Below, piece after piece: positions 32,699 to 43,460 of a stretch of 64,000 nucleotides of DNA. The DNA is from Heliocidaris tuberculata (Eukaryota > Echinodermata > Echinoidea > Camarodonta > Echinometridae): the NCBI GenBank assembly GCA_025618425.1, contig CM046848.1:32305802-32369801 (forward strand), given 5' to 3'. The position numbers and the translations under genes were made by a program. The stretch's first letter is position 1. Every line of letters begins with the position of its first letter. The notes beneath the pieces were generated by a model that saw only the letters and a list, made by a program, of their open reading frames with translations, did no database searches and was not told the DNA's origin.

Positions 32699-33563
32699 TG
32701 AATTGACAGAGGTCTGTGTTATGAATGCGTATGATCACTTTGAATGTATTAAATGATTCTGATGATCAAATTAATTAATTGATCAAAATGAGGAAATCGA
32801 GTTTTCGAGACTGATTTTGATGAGTAGATTTAATACCTTTTTTGCGTTACTTGCGTTTCTTGAAACTCTCCACAATTCCATAGCTTTTTATTATATATTT
32901 TCTCAATATATATTCCTATTCTTTCTTTGTCCCACGTCTAACTTCATATATATCTAATTTATGTTAGTACATTCATCATTTACATTTCCTATTTCAATAA
33001 TTGTCTGGTATAGTTTTCTGTATGCATAGATTTTTTATTATTTTTCTCTTCCATGTTTAATGAAGGATTTATTTATGATATGACCACAATGGAAAACATC
33101 ATTGTGCTCGTTTTTTTCATCCTATATATGTTTTAATGAATGAGTAAATAGATATACTATATAATTGGTTTGTTTGTAAGTTTATATTTCCGTAATTAGG
33201 AAACTACGGTGAGTTATACATGTTATAATGAGATAAAAACACGGCGGATAGCCCGTTTTAGCTGTACTAACAAAGTACAACAGTTCTTAATGGAATCCTC
33301 AAGTCAGTCCGGTGGTTTCTTTCCAATAGATATTGTTTTTGTAAACCAGTTTGTGCCAATACTAGCAAGTGCAATAAAAATCATATACTCCTATTCTATT
33401 ATTCTATGTCATTCAAAATGTGAAGAGGACAATTTATTAAAAAGTTGATTCAAAAACTTAACAGTGGAGTACATTATGTCGTTATTATGTCAAGATCTTA
33501 AATCCACATTATACCCTTTGAAAATATGAGAATTAAGACTGACTCACACGGGGCGTTATTTCA

Positions 33564-33945
33564 CTACGTCATGAAGCGAACTGCATTGTTCAATTCAATA
33601 GAATTCATGCTGCAGTAAGCAGTGAAAAATAGTCCCCTAAAGAATCTGATAGAGATGAATGCTCTTGGACCCGCTACGTCATGAAGCGAACTGCATTGTT
33701 CAATTCAATAGAATTCATGCTGCAGTAAGCAGTGAAAAATAGTCCCCTAAAGAATCTGATAGAGATGAATGCTCTTGGACCCGCTACGTCATGAAGCGAA
33801 CTGCATTGTTCAATTCAATATAATTCATGCTGCAGTAAGCAGTGAAAAATAGTCCCCTAAAGAATCTGATAGAGATGAATGCTCTTGGACCCGCTACGTC
33901 ATGAAGCGAACTGCATTGTTCAATTCAATAGAATTCATGCTGCAG
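33564..33945 (+). repeat. Tandem repeat, unit exactly 110 bp, about 3.5 copies
   Basis: CTACGTCATGAAGCGAACTG starts units at 33564, 33674, 33784 and 33894. The copies are almost identical (one G/T difference noted in GAATTCATGC context), so the expansion is recent. The last copy stops after CATGCTGCAG. The array sits just inside a Harbinger-like terminal sequence at about 33540. Confidence 0.95.
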
Positions 33946-34718
33946 AGAAGCTGGAAAGGTCATGAAAGTTTTCAACGTTCTTTCAAAAAGAGATTGCAAA
34001 ATATGGGCGTCATGATTGGGGGGGGGGGATGACCGGCGAGGGTGTGGGAGGGGGGGGTATTCCCCCTCCCACACCAGGGACTTTTTCAAAAATCTGTCTA
34101 TAAAACTTGCATTTTAGAGCATCCCAAAAATGGTTTTAAATGAAAAGAAGGAATGCACGGATCTACGCCAATGGACGGAACCCCTTAATTGAGAATAACA
34201 ATGCGAGCGAATGAATTTTCTTGGACATTTCTCGCATTGAAATTATGGCATTTCTCATTTCCTTACTTCTAATCATTAAAGAATGTAATGGTATTTCAAG
34301 ATCAAACATAATGAGTTTGGATAATTATTAGTTTTAAGTTAATGTATCATAATTCTTATTTATTCTATCAAAAAATATTGGGGGATGATAATGCAGGCCA
34401 TTCTCCCCACCCCACCTCAAATTTTGGGGGATATATACCCCCCCCCCCCCCCCCCATGTTGCAAAATGAACAGTGTAAACATTACTTTTGATAACTGGTG
34501 TGTGGGTTAATTGCCTTCACATGCTTGATTAGCGCAGGTAACGTCGAAATAAAAATGAGTGAGCCGGGTGTCAGACCCGGAGCATACGAAGCGTTATTCC
34601 AATTGCGCCAATTATGCCAACTGGTTGTTCAACAGAATCGGCCAAACATGGCGCTCTTCCGTCGCAACCTGCTCCAAGGGGTTGCGTCTATGGCTAGAGA
34701 TTGCATCTTTTCATTTAT

Positions 34719-34826
34719 ATATGTGTGAATGTCCTTGAATGGCGCAAGTGAAATAACGACTCGTGTGCCCCGGGCCGACACACACGGCGTCATTTCCCAC
34801 CACGCCATTCAAGGACATTCACGCAT
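34719..34826. repeat. Palindromic junction of two element ends
   Basis: TATATGTGTGAATGTCCTTG followed by AATGGCG on the left is mirrored by CGCCATT and CAAGGACATTCACGCATATA on the right, around a CCCCGGGC centre. Arms are about 50 bases. This looks like two inverted copies of the same Harbinger-like terminus meeting head to head. Confidence 0.75.
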
Positions 34827-34920
34827 ATAAATACAGTAAACACCCAGTAGGAGCCACGCCGCTGCCGTGGAGTCACGAAAAAGCCACACACTCGCCACTT
34901 CGACCCTTGTAAAACTTGAC

Positions 34921-35064
34921 GTCTTTTCTATAATTCCTGCAAAATATCTCGATTCAACCTTCCTAATCCTCATACCCGAACTCATTATAGTACATGACAA
35001 AACGCATTAAACACGCTTGTATACCATCAAATATTATAACGGATATAGCTTGCCCGACGACCAG
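34921..35064 (+). repeat. Split direct repeat A, copy 1 (144 bp)
   Basis: Starts GTCTTTTCTATAATTCCTGC and ends TTGCCCGACGACCAG. Copy 2 is at 35503-35646 with about eight substitutions. Confidence 0.95.
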
Positions 35065-35292
35065 GAGCCGCTCGTTTATTTCGATATCGATGGGATTACG
35101 AAATGTACATTCGAAGTATACACAATTGTTATGACCACAATCGAAAAGGCCCTAACAGTTATTCTGCGACAAGTAGGCCCAGGGTAAAAAACCAGAGATA
35201 AAACTCAATGAGCAAAAACTCTGGAAAACCTTCGGATCCACTTATGCACAATAAACATTTCACAAATTTTCAGAATAAAAACAAATTTGAAA

Positions 35293-35501
35293 TTTGTCGT
35301 GATGAAAACGCAAGCTAGAATGACTCCTCAAACATCTTCTACCACACCCTAATGCTCGTGCCTCGCACCACCTGCGAAAAACATTCTAACGCATAATCAC
35401 TTCGTACTCTTGGGCAACAACCCTTACCAAGCATAAGTATGCATACATTAACGACACAAACAACATTTACCTGCTATACAAACGTAACGCAGGCAAATAA
35501 T
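35293..35501 (+). repeat. Split direct repeat B, copy 1 (209 bp)
   Basis: Starts TTTGTCGTGATGAAAACGCA and ends ACGCAGGCAAATAAT. Copy 2 lies 4.8 kb away at 40125-40333 with about eight substitutions. Copy 1 abuts copy 2 of repeat A with a single base between them. Confidence 0.95.
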
Positions 35502-35502
35502 T

Positions 35503-35646
35503 GTCTTTTCTATAATTCCTGCAAAATATCTCAATTCAATCTTCCTAATCCTCATACCCGAACTCCTTATAGTACATGACAAAACACATTAAACACGCTT
35601 GTATATCATCAAATATTATAACGGGTAAAGCTTGCCCGACGACTAG
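35503..35646 (+). repeat. Split direct repeat A, copy 2 (144 bp)
   Basis: Near-identical to 34921-35064. It follows repeat B copy 1 directly, so the order along the plus strand is A, spacer of 228, B-A, 4.48 kb body, B. Confidence 0.95.
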
Positions 35647-36599
35647 AATTCAAAGAACGGGAGCAAAAGCTGAAAAGAATGATAATTAAATTGTGTGCAC
35701 TTATGAAGTTTGTTCCAGATGTTCTCAATTTGACACAAAATGATAAAATCGATAATCAACTTAAATACACATTATGTACATTTACTTGTATATACGACAA
35801 TGCTTTAACACACTGATTTCCATGAATACATTATTTTTCATGTTATTGGTTGAGTGAAGCTTTGGATAACAATAATCCATCATCATTCCATTAATGGTGT
35901 CAGAATAATATATACGATACATTAAACAATAATACTTGGTAACACTATGCTAATAGAAATTACTCCATAGATATTTCTATGTCTTTGAGTGAAATAAGGG
36001 CGTATATTTCTCTTTTATCTTGTGTATTTTGCTTTAAAAAAAAAATAAATGCACAGAAAAACATTTTTTTTTAATCCTTTATCTATTTATTTATTTATTT
36101 TTTAATCTAACTTGTTTTGTCTGGTTCTAAAATAAAGCGACTTGTCTAAAAATTTCTAGTTTCAAACTGTGCAAAACTCTGCTGAAAATGCTAATCACGC
36201 ATTTCTAATTAAGTTATAATGAATTACGTTAACCAAGAGAAAAGGGAAACGCTCAGGAGTTAAAAATAGTATCTCACATATAATGATATGTCTATCCAAC
36301 ATAGCACTCCCCTCTTATCAGGATTTTACTATTCGTTATGTATTTTCTTTATTCAATAATAATATTTCATAATTCTTATGTCATCTATAATATGTTCATA
36401 CTTACATTTTTTTTTTAATGTACACCATATGTGTTTGTGTATTACAATATAATTTTACAATACAGCAATACAACATTATGCCAAAGAACTTCGGTTTACC
36501 AGTATGAATAGTTAAAATATTAGTTTTTAAATGAATTAACTTCTATAGCTAGAACACGCAAGCCTATCTTCTAAGATTCCTTAAAAATTTCAATGATTA

Positions 36600-36780
36600 T
36601 GTGAACGAAGCTATCATCTATATTAATGATCTTCTGCCTTTTCACTTATCCATCTTTATACCTGTTACATATCTGGTGCAGATGATATAGCGGTTGTAGC
36701 ACAGTCAGCTGTAAAGGAACTGAAGTCCACTTGTACCTAACCATATACCTCTCACAAACGTACTACAATCTTTTAATGGG
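36600..36780 (+). pseudogene. Short reverse-transcriptase trace
   Basis: With frame changes the sequence reads YINDLLPFHLS and then GADDIAVVAQSAVKELKS, resembling the LINE palm segment around the YADD box (first residue changed). It is followed by no other clear RT blocks. It may be a relic inside the candidate DIRS-like unit or an independent LINE fragment. The rest of 35647-38150 is AT-rich with a C run near 37749 and no other recognisable gene. Confidence 0.4.
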
Positions 36781-38188
36781 CCCAAGTATAACTAAAATTG
36801 CTTCCTTTTCTTAAAAAAAAATCCCCCTCTTTCACTTATCACAGTATAGACATGTTAAAACAAAAAAATCTTTTCAATATAAACTCTGAAAACTCCATTA
36901 TAGGACAATTACTTTTACCTTGGCTTCTCAAAAACAGTACTACCTTTCCGGTATTGATCAGATTTATACAGCTACGCAAATTTACAGCGCTAAATGATGC
37001 CTGAAAATTTATAACAAAAAACTGAAAAGTTTGTCACTTGAAGAATCATGCAAAAATAAAAAGACGATGTAACCAAAGTATATCACGACCAAAATATCTG
37101 AAGAAGTCTTGTATCTATCACATAATGATGAAACTTGGATCCTCTGGTAACGCTTTACCACCCTCGACTAATCTCGAACATTCTCATGTTTAAAGTGCTG
37201 CCAAATACTTTCTTATCCATTGTGACTCCAATGAAATTGCTGTGTTAAGAACGTCAATCATATCGAAGAGCTTGTCAGATCGGACTCCTGTGGCTTGTGG
37301 TATACATCCGTCAAGCATTTTGAGAATTATGAATACTGCAAAATACTCATATTCTCGCTAATCTGACTCAGGTTTCCGTGCTATGACGAAATCCCGTCAG
37401 ACCCTGCAAAATCTAGTGTCGTTTACTGCACTTTGCATGTCCTCCATGTTGTCACATCAGCCTGAAAAATAACAAAAATAGGCGTGCATTTTGTAGCAAA
37501 TGGATTGTATTCTAAAATCCCCAAGGGCACAATAAGGAACAGATCAGATCATTAATTTCATTTAAATCGTATGATCTTTAAACATGAGCTTTGCATCACT
37601 AAACAACTGGCTTTCAAACCGATAAGCATGATATCACCTGAATTAAAGCCAACAAAAATCCAACCTTGCCTCTATCGTTTGTAGAAAATTCAATTTTATT
37701 ATTGAATTCTTTAACTAAATCATGAAACTTGCTTTCCAAAATTTTCAGCCCCCCCCCCCCCCCGCAAAATTCTACATAAATTCCTAAATGTTAAACCCGG
37801 CTTAATTTTATCACTTTCTTTTTCATCTTTCTTTGTTTTTAAGTCAGTTTAGACTTTCCGAACTTGATGCTGTGATATGAGATTTACTTTCTGTCTTAGG
37901 CACTATCATTTACATTTTAATTATCAATTTACTCGCATTAAATTCACTTTTAAATCATCTCAGATTCATATCGATTTACGCTTAGTTTTGAGACATTTTC
38001 TTAAGATGTCAAACCCAGCCAGCACATCTGGTATTATAAAGAATAATATCTGACTTTGTTCAGTGAAATTGTGTTTGCACTAATCACCGATATCTCTTTC
38101 GTAAAGATTTCCCAGTCCAATGTGGGTTTCTAATGTTCTGTTGCTGTTCTTGCTGTTGATTTTTTTTTTTTTTTGCTACCTTTATATT

Positions 38189-39000
38189 TTAAAGTATCCT
38201 TACGCATGCACTCTTCCATGTGGTGCCCACTCCATATTTTCTCTCCGATAGGTCATTGGATATTCCAGTTTTGAAATGCAGTAGCGTTACAAAAACCTTT
38301 TCCACAAATTTCACAGCTTTTATAACTTTCTGATCACTACTCCTGACTACCAGTTTTCTCCATGATTTTAGTGTACGTAATGTACAGCCCGTCGTTCCAG
38401 ACGGTAGTCTTGCCATTCACAAGGCCTCGAGCTCTCTCCACATAGAGCTTAAATGAATCATCTTATATCCCAGTGATTTCTGTGTAATTTTCTTTCCAAA
38501 GAAGAAAGCTCCGTCACCACAGTCACAGCAAAATCTTTCAATACACGGGCTCCCATATAATATTCGGGTGATTCTTAAGCAATATGAATGAAAAAATATT
38601 TCATTCCCATGACGGACCAATCCATCTATCTACAGATGTTTGAAACCAGTGTTACCCCATGATATCTACTTCACCAATGACGACATTAAACCTCCATTTC
38701 AGAAATAATAAGTCCACTGTTTTGTTACGTTGGATGTACTCGGATTTATTAGTTTACCACTCATAGTGCTATTCCCACTCCCTATACTTTCATTTTTCTC
38801 GGTACCTTTATCGTTAGTGTACCCGCGTACACCTCGCCATTCCAGGCGGTATTCAAGCCATTCACAAGGCTTCGAGCTCTCTCCACAATACAGCCTAACT
38901 GAATCCTCTCATTGTCAGACCAAAATCGGACCAAATTCGGACCAAGATTCTTTCAATTTTCTTCCCAAAACGAAAACTCCACTACAGAGCTGCTTTATGA
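38189..39000 (-). repeat. Duplicated ~200-bp module with weak coding character, minus strand
   Basis: The segments around 38360-38520 and 38816-38960 share GCCATTCACAAGGC.TCGAGC followed by TCTCTCCACA and a CCGTTCCAGNCGGTA-type block. On the minus strand 38189-38620 is one 144-codon frame broken by a single stop. An alternative frame there reads CEICGKGFCNATAF, which resembles half of a C2H2 zinc finger without its histidines. I do not recognise the protein. It may be a decayed gene or a transposon ORF. Confidence 0.4.
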
Positions 39001-39059
39001 GATCACAGTCTCGCATTAACATACTGAGTCATGTCATGGATTCCCTTGTCACCAATTTA

Positions 39060-39790
39060 CTATTCAAACGCTAATTAATGCAATAGATCTATGCATTAAA
39101 AACAATCCTTTCTACATGACATAGTCCCATTAAAACACTTGCCGATCGATAAACTGTAATGTGAAAACAGAATCATCCAACTGTGCCAATGATTTATTTC
39201 GTCGATTACGAAGTTGGACCTCATTTTCAGAAAAGAAATAGATCATACTTTACGATGTAGATCAACAAATCATAATTTCCCACTTATTTTACACTTTCAT
39301 GTCTTGTAAGTGGATTCCCTAGTCACCACTTTACTATTCCAATGCTAATTACAGCAATATGCATTAAAACTTTTCTTCCTATCCCATTAAATCTTGCCAA
39401 TCGATGTACTGTACTGTGAAGACAGTATCATCAAATCATGCCAATGATTTATTTCGATTGCGACGTTGGATCTCATTTTCAGAAAAGATAAACTTTGTAT
39501 TATACAAAATCATAATTTTCCGCTTATTTTACACTTTCAAGTCTTGTACGTGAATTCTCTGTCACCAATTCACCATTTCGATGCTAATTGAAATAATTCT
39601 TTCTATTCCCATTAAAAAGTTGCCAATCGACAAACTGTAATGTGGAAAACAATTTCATCCGACCATACCAATGATTTATTACATCGATTACAACTTTTGG
39701 TCTTATTTTCTTGAAAGACCTACTTTGTGTTACACAAATTCAAAATTTTGTTGTTTATTTCACACATTCAAAGCAGAATGCCTTTTCTAC
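39060..39790 (+). repeat. Diverged tandem repeat, unit about 240 bp, about 3 copies
   Basis: CCAATGATTTATT marks units at 39186, 39441 and 39668, and a weaker match (CACCAATGACGACATT) lies at about 38674. Each unit also has GTCACCA.TT.ACTATT, TGCTAATT and a CATTAAAA.TTGCCAATCGA phrase, plus CTCATTTTCAGAAAAG. No gene is seen in 39800-40120. Confidence 0.7.
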
Positions 39791-40124
39791 AATTTCATAT
39801 TCAAATTACTGCATAGACAGTCGCAAACTTTCCTATTCCCCCAAACTATTAATGATGAAATATCTTTCAAACTTCCGACTGAACTGAAGACTAAATCTTA
39901 CGAGGACACAACATGCACATATATGCAATGCTATCACAGACCTAATGCAATTTCTCAGACTTGCACTTTCAACTTATTATAATATAAACATTAAAAACTT
40001 TTCACTTAGCTCAGATTACTGCATTCAGCACATGCCCCTCTGGATGCGCGTTCAAATGTCCTGTTCTTAAACTGTTCAGTTTTCAAAATTTCGTGTTAAA
40101 TCACTCTCGGCGGGCGGCTCCGTG

Positions 40125-40333
40125 TTTGTCGTGATGAAAACGCAAGCTAGAATGACTCCTCAAACATCTTCTACCACACCCTAATGCTCGTGCCTCGCAC
40201 CACCTACGAAAAACATTCTTATGCATAATCACTTCTTACTCTTGGACAACAACCCTTACCAAGCATGAGTATGCATACATTAACGAGACAAACAACATTT
40301 ACCTGCTATACAAACGTAACGCAGGCAAATAAT
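40125..40333 (+). repeat. Split direct repeat B, copy 2 (209 bp)
   Basis: Matches 35293-35501 from TTTGTCGTGATGAAAACGCA to GCAGGCAAATAAT. A small hairpin element begins seven bases after it. Confidence 0.95.
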
Positions 40334-40339
40334 ATGTAT

Positions 40340-40464
40340 CTGCCACGTACTGCAATGTAACGTGGCCTTAACGCCACATAGGGTCATGTGAAAACCACGT
40401 GAGTAACGCCCCGTAGCGTTACGTAGGCCCCACTGCAGTGGACAGGGCTGACTTTACGTGGCAG
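40340..40464. mobile_element. Small MITE with TIR CTGCCACGTA
   Basis: CTGCCACGTACTGCA at the left pairs with TTTACGTGGCAG at the right (125 bp). Inner ACGTGG/CCACGT and GTAACGC/GCGTTAC pairs add structure. Confidence 0.65.
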
Positions 40465-40562
40465 AATTTTGAAATCTTTACCCTGCCCTGTAGTAACTGA
40501 CACGGATATGCTAATTGACAAGTGATAGTCACATATATTATATAAATGGCTCTACATGGTAG

Positions 40563-41039
40563 CAGAAGCGGATCTAGAGGGGGGGTTGGGGGGGGGGGTT
40601 GCAACCCCATTTTTTTTTTTTATCTTATCTTTTTTTTTAAACTTGTAATTTTATTTTATTCTATTTATGTATTTATTTTATTTTTTATTATTATTCTGCC
40701 AGTCCATCATATTCGACTGAGATTTGCCAGTGAGTATCAGTGACAAGCTGTTCATAATAAAAGTATTAGGCTGACAGTGCTTATTCCAAGGTCCCCAATT
40801 CTTTGTATCTGTGTTGTCAACTGGCCTTACATTGCAGGAAAATGCAACTAAATTTTACAAATTTTCATGGGGGGGTTAATTTGGCAATGACCTCTATACC
40901 AAAAATAGTGGTGTTTTAGATGCAAGAAAACGCCATTTTCACACACAGATTTTCAAAAATTCTCCCTACTGTGGGAGGGGGGACACCCCCCTCCCACACC
41001 CTCCCCCCCCCCCTTTATAAAAAGCTAGATCCGCCCCTG
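40563..41039. mobile_element. hAT-like non-autonomous element (CAG.GGCGGATCTAG)
   Basis: The left end CAGAAGCGGATCTAGAGG pairs with the right end AGCTAGATCCGCCCCTG. Near the right end is the GTGGGAGGGGGGACACCCCCCTCCCAC hairpin that reappears at 34038 and, tandemly, at 43.08-43.44 kb. No clear 8-bp duplication was found. The superfamily call rests on the CAG...CTG termini only. Confidence 0.6.
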
Positions 41040-41084
41040 GGTAGTTACCGCTAAGCTTTAAGTAAAAGTAGAACCGTAACATTA

Positions 41085-41667
41085 AGCCCAGCTCACACGA
41101 GGCGTCATTTGCTGACGTTAGGACCGCGTCAGTGATATGTCCGGTCTTTTACGCGTCATGAAAGAGTGATATTGTTAACCCTTCCAGGACAATAATTATT
41201 TAAGGGCTAAATTGATCACATTTTGCTCTTCAAATTGGCAACAATAATATTTTTTCTTTTAGTGCTACAAGATTGTAATAAGTGGTAATGTCTTTGAAAA
41301 CAATATACATGGTTAAAAGAATTGTCGAAAAGTTGGAAAAGTTGCCAATTTTGATAAAAAAACCATGATTTTGAACCTCTCAATGTGTTGCCAATTTACG
41401 GATTTTAAAGCTTATTCTCCTTTCTAAAATTCCTGGGATAAATTGCAGTATGGTCATTTAACGAAAATGGACATAGTGTGTGCAGAAATTTTTGCTCTTT
41501 CTACTCATGTATCTGGTATATTTTTCAGGGCTCTGAATCAAAAGTTATTGAGCCAAACCACAAAATGTGGTCAGTTGTCTCGAAAGGGTTAAAAAGTGAT
41601 TGTAAGGGTCAATTGCCTCCACAGGCTCGATAAGCGCAGGTACTGACGCAATCGTGTGGGCCGGGCT
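41085..41667. mobile_element. PIF/Harbinger-like MITE with TTA target duplication, 583 bp
   Basis: The left end AGCCCAGCTCACACGAGGCG pairs with the right end CGTGTGGGCCGGGCT. TTA is duplicated at 41082-41084 and 41668-41670. The internal TTGCCTCCACAGGCTCGATAA block and GCGCAGGTA link it to the cluster at 33.5-34.8 kb. No transposase is encoded. Confidence 0.8.
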
Positions 41668-41699
41668 TTACAGATCTATCCTTACAGTGTCAATGACAA

Positions 41700-42225
41700 T
41701 ATTGATTTTAAAGAGAGAGAGAGAGGGAAAACAGAAAGAAAAAAAAAATCACAAAATGAACTCTACCGCACCTCTTAGGACGATGTCAATATAATCCACA
41801 TTCTAAGCTAACATCATGCTGATTATAAAAACGAAAACTGCTCCAATTATGTTTTTTTACTAAGCCACTGAGCTATCATCCATGTACATTACCATTTTAA
41901 AGGCTAAAATGTCGAAAATAAAACAGCAAACTTCATCATCATCATACATTATCATCACCATCATCTTAAAATGAGGATGTAAATGAGCTGCATGCGACAT
42001 GGACTTAATTTCGGATAAATTCATAATTATTAACAAACAGCACATCAGTCAATTCAAAGTAATTAAACAGCTGGATCCATGGGGTGTCATTGTTTCCATA
42101 ACGTTCCCAAATCGACAAAACCACCCCCCCCCCCCCACCTCATAAAAAGAATTAAAAATTGCCCACTCCCAGAAATGTTAGACATGACTAAATGCCGATG
42201 CTTAAAGGGCCCCTGGAACCCAAAC
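41700..42225. other. Intergenic, no gene seen
   Basis: Contains a GA microsatellite near 41714, an A run near 41742, an ATCATCATCA stretch near 41935 and a C run near 42124. Open frames here are short. Confidence 0.5.
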
Positions 42226-42229
42226 ACAA

Positions 42230-42830
42230 CCCAAATGCAAGTTTATTGCTGTTGGTGTGCAGGGATGCATACAACTAATATTCTGTTTTTAAACATCTAT
42301 ATCTCTTTCAAATATTTTTAAATGTTTTTTAAAATATTTTTTCCAACCTCCTAAGCTCCACCCTAATTCCAGATCTCATTCCTGCAATGACATCATCTGT
42401 CAATCATCAGTCAGCTACGCTAACATCATACAATCAGCTCAGCACATGCTCACAATAGAATTGCATGCTTTCAAACAATATATCCTCATTACCATTCTTT
42501 TCCTGGTGATGCTACAGCATGTCTGACATAGCAACTCCTATGTAGGCATTGTTTGGTGTGTTAGAACAGATGGTCATTTCTGGCAAAGCTACATACAACT
42601 CTTCTTATAGCTCACTAAATTTTTGGACCTAATGCAAGTTGATTCCTGTTGATGTGCAGGGATCCGATGCATACAACTTATGTTTTGTTATTCAAACATC
42701 TAAATATGATTAAAACATTTAAAAAATATTCTTAAAGTAATTTTCTCAAACATGCTAATCTCCACCCTAAAAAATGCCCGAGATCTCATTCCTGCAATGA
42801 CATCATCTGTCAGTCATTAGTGAGCTAAGG
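42230..42830 (+). repeat. Diverged direct repeat, unit about 400 bp, two copies
   Basis: GTGTGCAGGGAT, GCATACAACT, AAACATCTA, CTCCACCCTAA and AGATCTCATTCCTGCAATGA appear in order at about 42255-42420 and again at about 42653-42825. A G run follows at 42876-42888. Confidence 0.75.
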
Positions 42831-42972
42831 AGAGACAGTGGTATGTAACTTTGCCAGTGTACAGTGGCTGATCCGGGGGGGGGGGGGGCGAATCGGCCGC
42901 GGGCCCCTTTTGAAACCCAACTGGCATACCTTAAGTACACAATTTAATTTTTTTTAAATGCCTCCTTAACTG

Positions 42973-43460
42973 CAGGGGAAGATCTAGCTTTTTTCCAAGG
43001 AGGGGGTTTGAGGGGCTGAGCTGGGTATTGCGAGGAAGCGTAGAGACCGAGCCCGAGCGAGCGAAGCGAGCGAGGGGGGAGGGTGTGGGAGGGGGGTATC
43101 CCCCCCTCCCACAGTAGGGAGATTTTTCATTTTTAGGGTTGCTAGCTTGCGATTTTAAGGATACTTGCATGCTCTATTTTTTCTCTTTTTTGCCCAAATA
43201 AATGTTTACTTGGAAGCGAGCGAAGCGAGCGAGGGGGGAGGGTGTGGGGGGGGGGTATCCCCCCTCCCACAGTAGGGAGATTTTTCATTTTTAGGGTTGC
43301 TAGCTTGCGATTTTAAGCATACTTGCATGCTCTATTTTTTCTCTTTTTTGCCCAAATAAATGTTTACTCGGAAGCGAGCGAAGCGAGCGAGGGGGGAGGG
43401 TGTGGGAGGGGGGTATCCCCCCTCCCACAGTAGGGAGATTTTTCATTTTTAGGGTTGCTA
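42973..43460 (+). repeat. hAT-like element end with internal 158-159-bp tandem array, about 2.6 copies
   Basis: CAGGGGAAGATCTAGCTTTT at 42973 is a terminus of the same family as 40563-41039. From 43061 a unit beginning GCGAAGCGAGCGAGGGGGGA repeats at 43061, 43220 and 43378. Each unit contains the GGGTATCCCCCCTCCCACAG hairpin and a GCATACTTGCATGCTC block. The copies are nearly identical. The open frames on the minus strand are products of the repeat. Confidence 0.85.

Larger units (their letters stand above)
33535..34830. mobile_element. Cluster of Harbinger-like MITE termini
   Basis: GACTCACACGGGGCGTTATT at about 33544 resembles the left end at 41085. An inverted match (AAATAACGACTCGTGTGCCC) lies at about 34760, and the TTAATTGCCT...GATTAGCGCAGGTA block at about 34507 matches one inside the 41085-41667 element. 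A 76-codon frame (34498-34728) lies between but matches nothing I know. C and G runs occur near 34019 and 34438. Exact element limits are not resolved. Confidence 0.5.
34921..40333. mobile_element. Candidate DIRS/Ngaro-like element defined by split direct repeats
   Basis: Repeats A (144 bp) and B (209 bp) each occur twice in the order A, BA, B. That is the A1-B1A2-B2 pattern of split direct repeats known from PAT/Ngaro retroelements. The two pairs have similar divergence (about 4-6% by eye), consistent with one mobile unit. The 4.48-kb body between A copy 2 and B copy 2 contains no intact ORF. I recognise no tyrosine recombinase in it. A Penelope-like element or a rearranged tandem duplication could give similar geometry. 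Confidence 0.45.

Noticed and set aside
33564..33945. CRISPR-like regular repeats
   Set aside because: Units are 110-bp head-to-tail copies with no spacers, in a eukaryotic genome.
34498..34728. 76-codon frame EALFQLRQLCQLVVQQ... as a host gene
   Set aside because: It lies between transposon ends, has no recognised domain and no supportable splice partners.
37200..37450. Possible adenain-like cysteine protease trace of a Maverick/Polinton (SDSCG-like phrase)
   Set aside because: Only a few residues match, with stops on both sides and no other Polinton genes nearby.
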